NCBI GenBank assembly: GCA_903930665.1
Contig: CAIYZI010000203.1
Coordinates: 1-37,271, forward strand
DNA length: 37,271 nucleotides
DNA from: an uncultured beta proteobacterium
Lineage (GTDB): Bacteria > Pseudomonadota > Gammaproteobacteria > Burkholderiales > Burkholderiaceae
Direction of reading: 5' to 3'
How positions within the stretch are numbered: the stretch's first letter is position 1; the number at the start of each line of letters is the position of its first letter. The position numbers were made by a program, and so were the translations under genes. The notes under the pieces are model-generated. The model saw only the letters and a program-made list of their open reading frames with translations. It ran no database searches and was not told where the DNA came from. Positions 27,001-36,052 of the stretch are shown here, in pieces.

Positions 27001-29317
27001 GGATGCGCGTTACGGCGAACCTGCTTATAGACAGGCTAAGCTTATTGACGCTAATTTTGAACTTATTGAACAGTTGGCGGAAAAATCAGCGACACTTAAA
27101 AAGGATGCTCAAAACTCTCCGCAAGACATGCTCGAATATCTTCGTATAACTCAACAACTTCAAATAGCAGCAGAAATAAGAGCCGAATTGCAATCTGATT
27201 GGGGACATGCGGGGCACGCCCTTCGAAGGGTGGTCGGTTCACAGAATATCCCTGATCTGGCTTCCTACGTAAAATCAGTCACAGGTAAGTCACTTCTTCA
27301 GTTGGAAGAAGAAGCTAAACTTATGGATACAATTAGTAAACCAGAAGCCAAAGCAGATTTTGCCGTGGATGTGCGTAAAGGAAGATATCAAGCATTTGAA
27401 GATGCTACGCTTGCATTTTATAGAAACGATATCCTGTCAAATCCGCTTACGCATCTTGCCTATCTTTCAAACACTTTTGTTAAAGCCTATGGGCGCATCC
27501 TCATAAACACTCCTTATGCTGCAATGATCGGCGCAATCAGGAATGATGAGGAACGGGTGACTTTAGCGCAAATACCTCACATGCTGACTGTCGTTAACAA
27601 TGCGGCAATGAATGCTTTCCCTGCCGCATGGGGAGCAGTTAAATCCGGTATTCCGTTTATGCGCGGTTCGGAAGAGGGCGTAGCACGCAAAGCCCTTGAT
27701 AAAGTATTTGCAGATAGATTTTCCGGCAGAAACGATTTGTTGAAAGCTGCGAGAGTTGAGGCCAAGGCCAATAAATTTAAGCAATCGGATATAGACGCAA
27801 CACTTGCTCTTCGTAGTGCAGACAAAGAGTCTGCCGCAAAACAGCAAGCTTCATATCCCGCCATTCATGCGTATTTATTGAGTGAAATAGATAAGTCAAA
27901 TAAAGGATACAAACAATCATTGCCGGGGGATATTGGGCATTTCCTGACTGTCCCTGAACGATCAATCGCAGGTATTCATACTCTTTCGTATTCGGTAAAT
28001 TACGAAATGCGGATAGCCGAGAAAGCTTTTCAGGATGGTGTGTCCAAAGGACTAACTGGCGATGCTATGAATGAGCATCTTGTGAAATACACCCAAAGTC
28101 CTCCTATGGATGTAATGAAGGATGCTCACGAAAAATCACTTCAAGCTATGTATATGAAAACATCAAGCCAAGAAATGAACAGGATGTTATCATCTATAGC
28201 AAATCCCAACATTCCTGGGTTAAGGCTTGTAACTGGTTTGGCAATGCCGTTTGCAAAAATTGGCGTGAACATGCTCGATCAGGGGTTAATTGAAAGCACA
28301 CCGTTGGGGATTCTAAAAAAATCTGTCCGCGACGATTTGCTTGGAAAGAACGGGGATATTGCTAGAGCGAATGCTGGTGCCAAGATGATGCTTGGGGCAA
28401 CCGCTGGAACAGCCGCTTTTGGAATGGCTATGGCTGGCTTTATTACTGGTGGTGGATCAACTGATTACAAAAGACGCGCCATTGATATTGCTGGTGGATG
28501 GAAACCATACAGCATCAAAATCGGAAATCTTTATATCCCTTATAAAAAATGGCTTGGTGAAATGTCTCCCATTGTTGGCGGTTGCGCTGATTTAGCTGAT
28601 GGCATTCACTCTCTTTCGGAAGGTGATACGCATCATATAGCTATGGGAATTGCCGCTAGCTTTGCCGAAAATATCACAAGCGATACGTGGCTCAATGGAA
28701 TGTCTCAACTTGTCGAGGCTTTCAGAAATCAAGACTCAGGATGGCGTTACGCTCAAAATTTGGCTACAGGGTTCATTCCTTATTCGGCTGCATTAAATAT
28801 GGTCAGGCAACAAGTTGATCCGACTGCGAGATCAACGACAAGCAATGGAATTAATAATCTGTATGGGCTTGCGCCAAAGATAGCTAATCGTATTCCGTTT
28901 GTTTCTTACATGCTAGATCCAAAGGTAAACGTATTAGGCGGAGAATTGCCTAGCGGAACAAACATGGGATTGGCTTGGGACAAAAATGATCCGATTGTTC
29001 AGAAGCTCGATAAACTTGATATTGGCATTTCTACAGTTCCGAAGGAAATTATGGGTGTTAATTTAACGCCAGATCAGTATCACGAATATGCCGTCGTATC
29101 TGGTCTTACTTTGAGGCACATGCTTTGGAATCAAGAAAAAACTGGTTTATTGCAGCAACCAGATTTTGAAAAACTTTCTCATTATGACCAATCAAGAGAA
29201 ATTGATAGAACAGTCACATCATCACGTAATGCTGGTGCTGGTTATTTAACTTCTAAAAATCCTGAAATTATGGAGAAGGCGGCGGATATTAAAGAAAGGT
29301 TGCATAATAATCCGTAA
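24062..29317 (+). CDS. Very large internal virion/ejection protein (gp16-position, polyvalent-like) with HExxH motif
   Basis: 1751 aa; TAATG overlap with upstream gene; zincin motif FIHESAHHFLDIMAKYA; long helical Gln-rich segments. Confidence 0.75.
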   Translation: MDDQSAIQPTQPSQDTQQPVARDLAAIPVTQQPTPVNQPQQQPIDQTRNLSATPSESNSQVATAQQDQQQQSDLSAFAADAQKSSEQNNTDLASFTQDISAHINKPEVQEQLAAEQKPIQQQAEFDSYKATMNDQDKQAFDALIKLSPNNARAMMEVGKTVDALGGAAKDLFTGVSNIGASINNDVINLVTSKVPLYDASAKEQISSDLSQFRNSKTYKENAASFYNLANDIIKPFATAFAQSAYMDQLRTTFENIPPPVDENGVSIENPIEVMMNAGATPIQVAFSVLGFSPLAQQIGERAGMSKEDAINFGQQVAQIGMVVGGGSFIKTPEKITRLNDASATGTEQKYFSEPLRTQPDEAEARMNIIGMIAPDHEVPPINVERGAPQTIHDVARQINPEVFSKWDPITAQLQRLHTWIGDLAQKRDDNILSDPEVVAAKGKVDDLTNTNNEQINSILDKVHGVEDKLTNKQSEKLADLRSQIDQSKTAFDDFLADKKMADTPDMEAVRNRIIDLSKKREGLADDVNKAYRDAADKFPETKTVPEPQFNFSKENVEAHLGDVIGEKPNQEQTSKEQMRNSVIGDIVSKQIAAGRSLEEAQTTAHITATFLQSMSDIYGGTKGTIADWYKNEGADVIKQGERVAQLAQKGSLEQKAKGSYIPAYISNTGRAIIRLMKRADASTFIHESAHHFLDIMAKYAAEEGAPKQLVDDVAKIREWLGKSKGNWSGFTRSQHESFARGVERYFLEGHAPNEAMADIFAKLKKMLTDIYKSVTNIPDQKVEINDDIRKLFDRMLGGGDETIIAKEHTTGKEFADLHEADAKETEPKDAAAVADNINAERQKLKEQNNVTTTENATSPAGIGEPATTGSAAEPSATEGRITEQSGEVGASGVKTPAEGDGLRPEPRAVDRGATSEPGRNAAVSATTAEERAAAGTTHPTGGKPYFLDESSKRFRLDKINGTEDAMAALNELVANNSDIMDARYGEPAYRQAKLIDANFELIEQLAEKSATLKKDAQNSPQDMLEYLRITQQLQIAAEIRAELQSDWGHAGHALRRVVGSQNIPDLASYVKSVTGKSLLQLEEEAKLMDTISKPEAKADFAVDVRKGRYQAFEDATLAFYRNDILSNPLTHLAYLSNTFVKAYGRILINTPYAAMIGAIRNDEERVTLAQIPHMLTVVNNAAMNAFPAAWGAVKSGIPFMRGSEEGVARKALDKVFADRFSGRNDLLKAARVEAKANKFKQSDIDATLALRSADKESAAKQQASYPAIHAYLLSEIDKSNKGYKQSLPGDIGHFLTVPERSIAGIHTLSYSVNYEMRIAEKAFQDGVSKGLTGDAMNEHLVKYTQSPPMDVMKDAHEKSLQAMYMKTSSQEMNRMLSSIANPNIPGLRLVTGLAMPFAKIGVNMLDQGLIESTPLGILKKSVRDDLLGKNGDIARANAGAKMMLGATAGTAAFGMAMAGFITGGGSTDYKRRAIDIAGGWKPYSIKIGNLYIPYKKWLGEMSPIVGGCADLADGIHSLSEGDTHHIAMGIAASFAENITSDTWLNGMSQLVEAFRNQDSGWRYAQNLATGFIPYSAALNMVRQQVDPTARSTTSNGINNLYGLAPKIANRIPFVSYMLDPKVNVLGGELPSGTNMGLAWDKNDPIVQKLDKLDIGISTVPKEIMGVNLTPDQYHEYAVVSGLTLRHMLWNQEKTGLLQQPDFEKLSHYDQSREIDRTVTSSRNAGAGYLTSKNPEIMEKAADIKERLHNNP
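26607..26903 (+). CDS. Candidate overprinted gene, 98-aa Gln-rich coiled-coil-like protein inside the ejection protein gene
   Basis: ATG at 26607 preceded by AAAGGAG (26593-26599), 7-nt spacing; out of frame with host gene; host protein is low-complexity here. Confidence 0.5.
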   Translation: MSQRQKMQQVQQELENLQQQAQQPSLPPQKAALLNNLARSAQAELKLRQKAMDYDQSHGQSIEEQQANQAGMPLSVQQQPKNGPQPEPHIQPEASPIS

Positions 29318-29357
29318 ACACACATAAACATTTATAAACACAAACACTAAAACACAT

Positions 29358-29400
29358 GGAATTTCAAGCACTTACATGTTAATATGGCGTTGAAATTTCC
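29358..29400. promoter_or_regulatory. Inverted repeat upstream of tail fibre gene
   Basis: GGAATTTCAA (29358-29367) ... TTGAAATTTCC (29390-29400), enclosing TAATAT. Confidence 0.4.
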
Positions 29401-29417
29401 TCGCCGGAGGTGCGGCT

Positions 29418-31553
29418 TTGACTATCTCTTCTTCCCAAAATTCCGTTGTTTTTCAGGGTAATGACGCAACGAATGTTTTTGACATTCCGTTCGTTATGGA
29501 TGCCGCAAGCGATATCATTGTTTTTTACACAAATTCATCCGGCATAATTACCGTAATTCCTCAGACACAATACATCATTTCGATTAATCCGCCAGCAACA
29601 GGGATGATTTGGGGTATCGGCGGTACGCTACAATATCCAATTTCAGGTTCACCGATTGCCGCCGGAACATCGATAAACGTGACACGCTTGTTGCCGTTGC
29701 AGCAAAATACCAGCCTCACCAATCAGGGAAACTTTTATCCTCAGGTCGTTGAAGCTGCCCTTGATACGCTTGAAATGCAAATTCAGCAGGTGAGCGCACG
29801 GACGGGGCAAATACGCGGTATCTGGCAACCAAACACGTCTTATAATTATGGCGATATGGTTCAGGATGGAAGTTACGGATTAGACAGTCTTAATTACTAT
29901 TTATGCGCACAAACAAACGTATCTTCATCGTCATGGTCGAATGATCTTGCGGTAGGCTATTGGTCGTTGGCTCTTCCCGCAACGATTCCAGTCACACCTC
30001 TACCGCTTTCAATCGCCAACGGCGGTACGGGGGCTTCTTCGGCGGCAACAGCTTTGGCCAATCTTGGCTGTGTATCGCTTGCCGGAAATAATGTTTATAC
30101 TGGCACTAATAATTTTACAGGCGGCTCGGCACAAGTTTCGACAAGAAGCGTCGGAGATAGCAGTGCTTATGCTGCATCAACGGCATTTGTAAACGGAACG
30201 GCACTTACTCTTGCAACGGGAACCACGGCGGTCACGCAAGCCAACAGCGATGCGACGACGAAGGTTGCCACGGATGCGTTTGTGCAAAATGTTTTAACGG
30301 CGAAAGGTGCTGTTTTGCAAAATCTTCTGCCCAACACGCAATGGCAGGTAGCTACGGGCATGGGTTCTGTTACTAAAATGAACAGCCAAGGGACTGGAAC
30401 GCAAAATGTCGTTGCGGTTACAAGTTTTACGACAGGCAGCAATACAGTCGTTTTTAATACTGCCAATACCCAGCAAGCAAAAGTTGGCGATATCGGTTTA
30501 TTTAGCGCAGGCGATGCAGCGATCACTTTAGCACCGATGCGAATAACGGCAGTTTCTTCGAACGTTTCGTTTACCGCCAATTTGCCGTGGGCGGGTAAAG
30601 CTTCAACATCATCCGCTAAAAACTTTCAGTTGATAACAGTTGGCGATTATACCGGGGCTTCTGGTGGTGCTGCTTTTGATGGTTGGACTAAAAATCCTTC
30701 ATCGTTGATAATTTGGCGTGATGATTTTTCCATCAATCAAAAAGCAGGAAGTCCTTATAGCGTCGGGTTTAGAAAAGATTCTAATTCAACGGAATATTAT
30801 TATTCGTCGCTTAGCCCGAATGATGTGGAAAAACTGGCAGGAAGAACTCTTGTTTTTGGGGCTTGGGTTTACCAGAAAGCGCAAGGTGGATCAGGAACGT
30901 GGACTTTATTCGTCAACGATAGCGGAAATCAATATACGGCTCCCACGAACGGAACGGGGTCTAGCGTTGGCGGTTATCAATGGCTTGAATTTTCATTTAC
31001 CGTTTCTTCGACCTGTACGTATTTGGAAGTAGGATTGCAGCTTAACGGCACGACGAACGATATATATTATCTAAGTCAGCCTATAATGGCTTTCGGAACA
31101 TTTTTAGGCGTAGGAAATTACATTCAGAATTCAAACGAACGGCTTGATTTTCTAGTCCATCTTAACGCCCCCACTTTGACCCCTTATTCGGGGACATTTC
31201 CCTCTACGGTATGGACGCCCGGTGCAACTTATTATGGATATGAGCTTGATTTAGAAGCCATTTGTTTTTGCCAAGTCACAAGAACAATAAAGAGCATCAC
31301 GGGAAAAATCGAATATACAACGGCCACACCTGGGCTTGTTTTACAGTTTGTGGACTATCTCGGCGCACCGGGGATATTCGGCCCTGAGGTTTCAACCCAA
31401 GTCGCCAACAAAGTCGTCTGCGACATCGGGGATTGGTACATAGACCAAGGGAATAAGTACGCCCAAGGATATTTTGGCATAACGACTTTCACAACGCCAT
31501 CGGCTGTTATTGCTAATATCACAGTGGACTTTTCCTCAGCGAGGCTATCATGA
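29418..31553 (+). CDS. Tail fibre protein
   Basis: TTG start with GGAGG; T7-fibre-like N-terminus (VFQGNDATNVFDIPFVMDAASDIIVFY...LPLQQNTSLTNQGNFYPQVVEAALDTLEMQIQQV), SIANGGTGASSAATALANLG motif. Confidence 0.85.
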   Translation: MTISSSQNSVVFQGNDATNVFDIPFVMDAASDIIVFYTNSSGIITVIPQTQYIISINPPATGMIWGIGGTLQYPISGSPIAAGTSINVTRLLPLQQNTSLTNQGNFYPQVVEAALDTLEMQIQQVSARTGQIRGIWQPNTSYNYGDMVQDGSYGLDSLNYYLCAQTNVSSSSWSNDLAVGYWSLALPATIPVTPLPLSIANGGTGASSAATALANLGCVSLAGNNVYTGTNNFTGGSAQVSTRSVGDSSAYAASTAFVNGTALTLATGTTAVTQANSDATTKVATDAFVQNVLTAKGAVLQNLLPNTQWQVATGMGSVTKMNSQGTGTQNVVAVTSFTTGSNTVVFNTANTQQAKVGDIGLFSAGDAAITLAPMRITAVSSNVSFTANLPWAGKASTSSAKNFQLITVGDYTGASGGAAFDGWTKNPSSLIIWRDDFSINQKAGSPYSVGFRKDSNSTEYYYSSLSPNDVEKLAGRTLVFGAWVYQKAQGGSGTWTLFVNDSGNQYTAPTNGTGSSVGGYQWLEFSFTVSSTCTYLEVGLQLNGTTNDIYYLSQPIMAFGTFLGVGNYIQNSNERLDFLVHLNAPTLTPYSGTFPSTVWTPGATYYGYELDLEAICFCQVTRTIKSITGKIEYTTATPGLVLQFVDYLGAPGIFGPEVSTQVANKVVCDIGDWYIDQGNKYAQGYFGITTFTTPSAVIANITVDFSSARLS

Positions 31554-31858
31554 ACTGGAAGTATTCACCTTCAAACAAGCAATTTTATAAATTTGTAGAC
31601 GCGAGCCTTTTGCCGTCTGACGTTGTTGATGTAACGGACGCGCAACGCCTTACGCTCCTTAAAGGTATAGCACAAGGAGGCGTCATACAGATCGTTAATG
31701 GAACGCCAACTGTCGAACTTTCTATTAAAGCTCAAATTGATGCATTGGAAATTACTGCAACGCCACGTCGTATGCGCGAGGCCACATTAGGAATTGATAA
31801 TGGGTGGTTGCAAAATTTGAATGCACAGATTGTCAATTTACGTTCCAAACTTACTTAA
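31550..31858 (+). CDS. Tail fibre assembly/chaperone-like protein
   Basis: Small ORF ATGA-coupled to fibre; C-terminal [37 protein letters not shown] resembles tail fibre assembly proteins. Confidence 0.55.
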   Translation: MNWKYSPSNKQFYKFVDASLLPSDVVDVTDAQRLTLLKGIAQGGVIQIVNGTPTVELSIKAQIDALEITATPRRMREATLGIDNGWLQNLNAQIVNLRSKLT

Positions 31859-31866
31859 GGTAAATT

Positions 31867-32061
31867 ATGAAACTCAACCTTATCATAACGATCATTGCGG
31901 TTCTTTCATTCACCGGAGGAATAGCGTTTGGCCAATCAACCGCTATGCCTATCGTCATGGGTTATTTAACAACAGTCGGTTGCAGCGGGAGCATGCAGTC
32001 ATGTTGGATAAAATACTCTTCTGCTCACCCCATTCCTGCATCGTTGGTAATTACACCATGA
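31867..32061 (+). CDS. Small secreted protein with signal peptide
   Basis: [30 protein letters not shown] signal peptide; ATGA overlap with next gene. Confidence 0.6.
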   Translation: MKLNLIITIIAVLSFTGGIAFGQSTAMPIVMGYLTTVGCSGSMQSCWIKYSSAHPIPASLVITP

Positions 32062-33182
32062 AAAAAATTCTTACTCTTTTATTATTTCTTGCATGTCCAG
32101 CATGGGCACAGTCCACGGCAACTCCCGTTGTCCCCGGTTCAATTGGAACAAGTGCGCCATATTTTACGCAATACTCAACAGCAAATCCTCTGCCAGTTAG
32201 CGTCAGCACTAGCTCAATCTCTGGCGTCTTCCCCGTAGCGAACGGGGGGACGGCGGCGACTGCGTTGGGCGCAGATTTAACTAATTCCGGCGGTGTCTTA
32301 CAAGGCACTCTCACTATAAGCAGTAATTGCGGTCAGGTGACTTCATGCACGATCTTAACCACTGACCAAAACAAAGTAGTGCTTAACAGCGATTCATCTC
32401 CAGTCGCAGTTAGTTTGCCTACGGCAGGCTCAACTGGTTTCCCGGCTGGGTGGGGGTATACTGAATTAAACGTAGGCCAAGGGCTTGTGACGATTACCCC
32501 AGCTTCAGGCACGATTAATAATTTTCTTTCAACTGTTACGTTATCTCAAGGACAGTCTGCGTATATCTACACACTGGACGGATCGACGTGGTACGCCTTC
32601 TTCAATAATTTTGGAACACCAATTAACGTCACAGCGAACGGAGTTGCCTCAACACCTGCGTTGCAGGTGACAGGTAATTTTTACTCAGGGGGCACCGGGA
32701 CAACCACGACACCACAATTTGCCGTTCTCGGTACAAGCACTCCTGTTACCGGATGGAACACATTGGGCACAGCAATCGGTGTTAACCTTGCTCCTGCCAG
32801 TAACGGAAATTTTCTCGATTTTTGGCGTAATGGCACAGAGCGCGCGCATATCGACTCTTTTGGCAGTCTTACTTTAGGTGGTAATTTTACAGGTGGCATC
32901 ATATCGACCTTTGGAAGTGCCACAACTAATGTGAGTGGAAGTGTATCGGGTACGGCAGCGTTCAGTATGCCGTTTCAAGGGACGGCTTACAAAAAAGCTA
33001 TGGTCTATCTCACTGCTCTAAACGGCACCGCCTCGTATACCTTTCCAGCCGCATTTACCAACACTCCTGTGGTCGACAGCACAAGCGGTCTGGCTACAAG
33101 TCTGGTCACATCAATCGGCACCACAGCCATGACCGTGACGGGTACAACTTCAACAGGCTGGTTATTTATTGAGGGGTTCTAA
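32058..33182 (+). CDS. Secreted fibre-like protein with signal peptide
   Basis: ATG at 32058 in ATGA overlap gives [18 protein letters not shown] signal; [14 protein letters not shown] and C-terminal TGWLFIEGF fibre-like motifs; the 31821 start in the ORF track is unlikely. Confidence 0.7.
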   Translation: MKKILTLLLFLACPAWAQSTATPVVPGSIGTSAPYFTQYSTANPLPVSVSTSSISGVFPVANGGTAATALGADLTNSGGVLQGTLTISSNCGQVTSCTILTTDQNKVVLNSDSSPVAVSLPTAGSTGFPAGWGYTELNVGQGLVTITPASGTINNFLSTVTLSQGQSAYIYTLDGSTWYAFFNNFGTPINVTANGVASTPALQVTGNFYSGGTGTTTTPQFAVLGTSTPVTGWNTLGTAIGVNLAPASNGNFLDFWRNGTERAHIDSFGSLTLGGNFTGGIISTFGSATTNVSGSVSGTAAFSMPFQGTAYKKAMVYLTALNGTASYTFPAAFTNTPVVDSTSGLATSLVTSIGTTAMTVTGTTSTGWLFIEGF

Positions 33183-33184
33183 CT

Positions 33185-34540
33185 ATGAGGATATTCTTAT
33201 CCTGTCTTTTTTGGCTGGCAAATCTACATTTTGCCTATGCTGTTTCGCTTTTCGGCGGCGGTAATGTCGGCATTCCACTCCCCTCAACACAAACGGCTAC
33301 GATACAGGCAAATTTAGCGTCAACTAGCTTCACGATACCAATAAATTTTATCGGAGCCAGCATCGAACTATCTGATGCCATAGCCGATAATGTTTATGTC
33401 CCATCAAACACATCTCTTATCAACGTTTTCAAAGCTTTGTTTACAGGTAACGGTTGTATTCTGCGTTACGGCGGAAGTAGCGAAGATACCACCGTTCCCC
33501 CTGCGCTTACCCAAGCCATCGCAAATGATATTGCCGGTTTTACGCAAAATGTCGGTTGCAAAATGCACTATGGGCTTGACGGCTACGCCAACAACCCGAC
33601 TGTGGCGGCTACACAAGCTGGCTATATCATCAATGCCATGGGGGTTGGTAATGTGAGCTTTGCCATTGGCAACGAACCTGATTTATGGGGTCTTGGATAT
33701 GCGGCTTATGGAACGATCTTTAATGCCGCTGAAGCGTATGTTCTTGCAGTCAATTCAAGCGCGACATTTGAGGGGCCAGAAGTAGCTTGCACCGGATGTG
33801 GAGGCGTAATCCAAGCATATCAAAACGCTACAGACAGAACACCTGCGCAAATGACGGCGGTAACGGGACATTATTATCCTTATGGACAACCCACAGCCAT
33901 ACCGACTTTTCAGCAAATGACGACATCGTGCAACAATGGAGATTTTTCAAGCTACACAAGTTATGCTTCGAATATGCGCATCAATGAAAGTAATGCAGTG
34001 GCTGGGGGCGGACTGCCGGGGCTGAATGATCGCATGGCATCGGCATCATGGTACATCTGTGTTTCCTCGATCCTAGCAAAACTAGGGTATATCGGGTACA
34101 GCAACCACAATCATATCGGATCGTATTACAATCTTTACCACGAAAATGGTGACACAACATGGACACCAAACCCAGTCTTTTACGGCGCGTATCTTTTCAC
34201 GCGGTTACTGGGGCAGACCATTATTTCAACTACGAACACTAATCTTGATGCGAATGCTAGTGTGATTGCTACCCTAAATTCAAACAGCAAAGCCAACATT
34301 CTTGTCGCCAACAATAACTGGACAACCAATCTAACATTCAAGCCAACCGAAACGGGGACGTGGTCTAACGGAACCGTTCTTCTCTTAAACGGCGCGTCGT
34401 GCGCGGAGATTAATCCCACACTTGGAGGGTCGTCTTTCGGTGAAGGCGCGGCATGGTCAGGCACAACAACACCAATAACAAACGGCCAGACAGTGACGAT
34501 ACCGCCCTGTGGCGCGGCACTGGTGAGTATTACATCTTGA
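33185..34540 (+). CDS. Secreted GH79-like glycoside hydrolase (clan GH-A)
   Basis: Signal peptide MRIFLSCLFWLANLHFAYA; FIGASIELSDAI, RYGGSSED, FAIGNEPDLWG (acid/base), INESNAVAGGGLPGLNDRMASASWYICVSSILAKLGYIGYSNHNH (nucleophile), C-terminal beta domain. Confidence 0.75.
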   Translation: MRIFLSCLFWLANLHFAYAVSLFGGGNVGIPLPSTQTATIQANLASTSFTIPINFIGASIELSDAIADNVYVPSNTSLINVFKALFTGNGCILRYGGSSEDTTVPPALTQAIANDIAGFTQNVGCKMHYGLDGYANNPTVAATQAGYIINAMGVGNVSFAIGNEPDLWGLGYAAYGTIFNAAEAYVLAVNSSATFEGPEVACTGCGGVIQAYQNATDRTPAQMTAVTGHYYPYGQPTAIPTFQQMTTSCNNGDFSSYTSYASNMRINESNAVAGGGLPGLNDRMASASWYICVSSILAKLGYIGYSNHNHIGSYYNLYHENGDTTWTPNPVFYGAYLFTRLLGQTIISTTNTNLDANASVIATLNSNSKANILVANNNWTTNLTFKPTETGTWSNGTVLLLNGASCAEINPTLGGSSFGEGAAWSGTTTPITNGQTVTIPPCGAALVSITS

Positions 34541-34576
34541 CGCTTTTCCTCAAACTCCTCGGCCAATTCCGACCCC

Positions 34577-34617
34577 GCAACCTCCCGATTGGCGACAATG
34601 GCTGTAAGCGAGGTTGC
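34577..34617. repeat. Inverted repeat in intergenic region after GH79-like gene
   Basis: GCAACCTC (34577-34584) and GAGGTTGC (34610-34617); small nested ATTG/CAAT pairing. Confidence 0.4.
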
Positions 34618-34678
34618 TGATTTGATACAAGGGGGATAGAAATAAAACGTGCCTTTAACCAACTAACAGAGGAATACC

Positions 34679-35098
34679 ATGAGCATCATCACCAGCATTG
34701 AAACTTACTTTGAACGTGTCCTCGGCGGAACGGAAAAGAAAGCCGTTATCCTCGAACAGGAAGTTATCGACTTCCTAACCCCGCTCGGCCAGCAGATTCA
34801 AGCTACCGCCCTCACGCTCGGCAAGCAGGACTTGACGGCTGGCTTGAAGGTCTTGAAGGATGCGGTCACTACGGCTGTTGCAGCTGGTGCTACGGCAGCG
34901 GCAACGGGTGCAAGCCCTGTGGCAGCGGCAGAAGCGGCTTTCCTCACTACGGGGGCGGCAGAAGGGCAGACGGCGCTAAACAACGCCGAGGCGGGGGCTA
35001 TCAAGGCCGGAGTGGCTATCGCTCAACAGGCTGCGGCTGAGCTCGCGGGAAACGCTGCACCTACCGCAGCGGCAGACACGCCAACAACTGCTGGTTAA
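34679..35098 (+). CDS. Ala-rich hypothetical protein
   Basis: 139 aa, AGAGGAA SD-like upstream. Confidence 0.6.
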   Translation: MSIITSIETYFERVLGGTEKKAVILEQEVIDFLTPLGQQIQATALTLGKQDLTAGLKVLKDAVTTAVAAGATAAATGASPVAAAEAAFLTTGAAEGQTALNNAEAGAIKAGVAIAQQAAAELAGNAAPTAAADTPTTAG

Positions 35099-35108
35099 GG
35101 GTGATAAC

Positions 35109-35381
35109 ATGAAATACGTTGCAAATCCGGTAATCGTAGATGCATTCAAGATTGTCAGCGTCGCTGAAAAAGCGAATGCAGATTGTAGTTTGAATATAGC
35201 CCTAAGCAACGGAGATAATTACGTTGCTACGGCTGAAATGCTGTCGCGTATGATCCCCGTAGAAGGTGACTACCTCGTTCGCCAGTCTGATGGTTATGAA
35301 TACCTCAATCCAAAAGACGTGTTTGAAAGAAAGTATACCCAGATGGCTGATCCTATCCATAATCCAATGAAAGTTGCGTAA
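35109..35381 (+). CDS. Hypothetical protein
   Basis: 90 aa; GDYLVRQSDGYEYLNPKDVFERKY pattern common in small phage proteins. Confidence 0.6.
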   Translation: MKYVANPVIVDAFKIVSVAEKANADCSLNIALSNGDNYVATAEMLSRMIPVEGDYLVRQSDGYEYLNPKDVFERKYTQMADPIHNPMKVA

Positions 35382-35382
35382 C

Positions 35383-35802
35383 ATGGCAAACGCCGTCAGC
35401 ATCATCACAACCGCCCTTAACCTGTTCCAGCCTGACAAATCAGTTTGGGTTGGCGGTGGAGCTTCTGTTCTCGTCGTGGCTCTCGGAGCTGTTCTGGTGG
35501 CGTTGGGCGTTGCCATACCCCCTATCGGCATTCTCGGCCTCACCACGGCAACTCCGCTAACTATGGGCATGTTTACCGCCTTAGCTATTCCGGTTGGTCA
35601 TCTGGTCACGTCGCTTGTTCCTGCCACCAGAAAACAGCAGATTGACGCGCTAGCGGTCAAAATCGGCGTCGATGCAGAGCATCTAAAGAGCTTCATCCCG
35701 CAAGTCGTCGCGTCTTTCCCTCCGCAAACCAAGGATCAGGCGGTTGCTCAAGCCGCAGTATCCCCTCCAAACGACAGCTTTAATCAAGCACCTAAGGGCT
35801 AA
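35383..35802 (+). CDS. Membrane protein, holin candidate
   Basis: Two hydrophobic segments (VLVVALGAVLVALGVAIPPIGILGL; MGMFTALAIPVGHLVTSLV) upstream of endolysin; ATG 35383. Confidence 0.5.
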   Translation: MANAVSIITTALNLFQPDKSVWVGGGASVLVVALGAVLVALGVAIPPIGILGLTTATPLTMGMFTALAIPVGHLVTSLVPATRKQQIDALAVKIGVDAEHLKSFIPQVVASFPPQTKDQAVAQAAVSPPNDSFNQAPKG

Positions 35803-35804
35803 TC

Positions 35805-36029
35805 ATGCTGGATTCCGAAAAGCGAAAAATCGACGAGCAGAAGAAAATCTTCGATGCCATAACGAAACAATGGCTGGATGAAAAATTTCGCGATTTCGGG
35901 CGGTTTACATTTAAGGCAATCTTAGCTGTTATATTTATCGCCGTTTTGAAGTTGATTTTCAGCCTGCATTATTCGGATTTACGCGCACTTTTGGAAACAT
36001 CGGCGCAGGTTCAGGACTTGGCTAAGTAA
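35805..36029 (+). CDS. Single-TM protein, lysis-associated candidate
   Basis: FTFKAILAVIFIAVLKLIFSL transmembrane segment; directly before endolysin. Confidence 0.5.
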   Translation: MLDSEKRKIDEQKKIFDAITKQWLDEKFRDFGRFTFKAILAVIFIAVLKLIFSLHYSDLRALLETSAQVQDLAK

Positions 36030-36052
36030 GGGCTGTACGATGGAGGTTCGAC

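Noticed and set aside
29418-33182. Diversity-generating retroelement (BPP-1-like) at the fibre locus
   Set aside because: Considered because of Bbp16/Bbp19-like genes, but no reverse transcriptase ORF or template/variable repeat pair was seen in the window.
34180-34662. 160-aa minus ORF overlapping the GH79-like 3' end
   Set aside because: Antisense to a well-supported CDS and no neighbouring minus genes.
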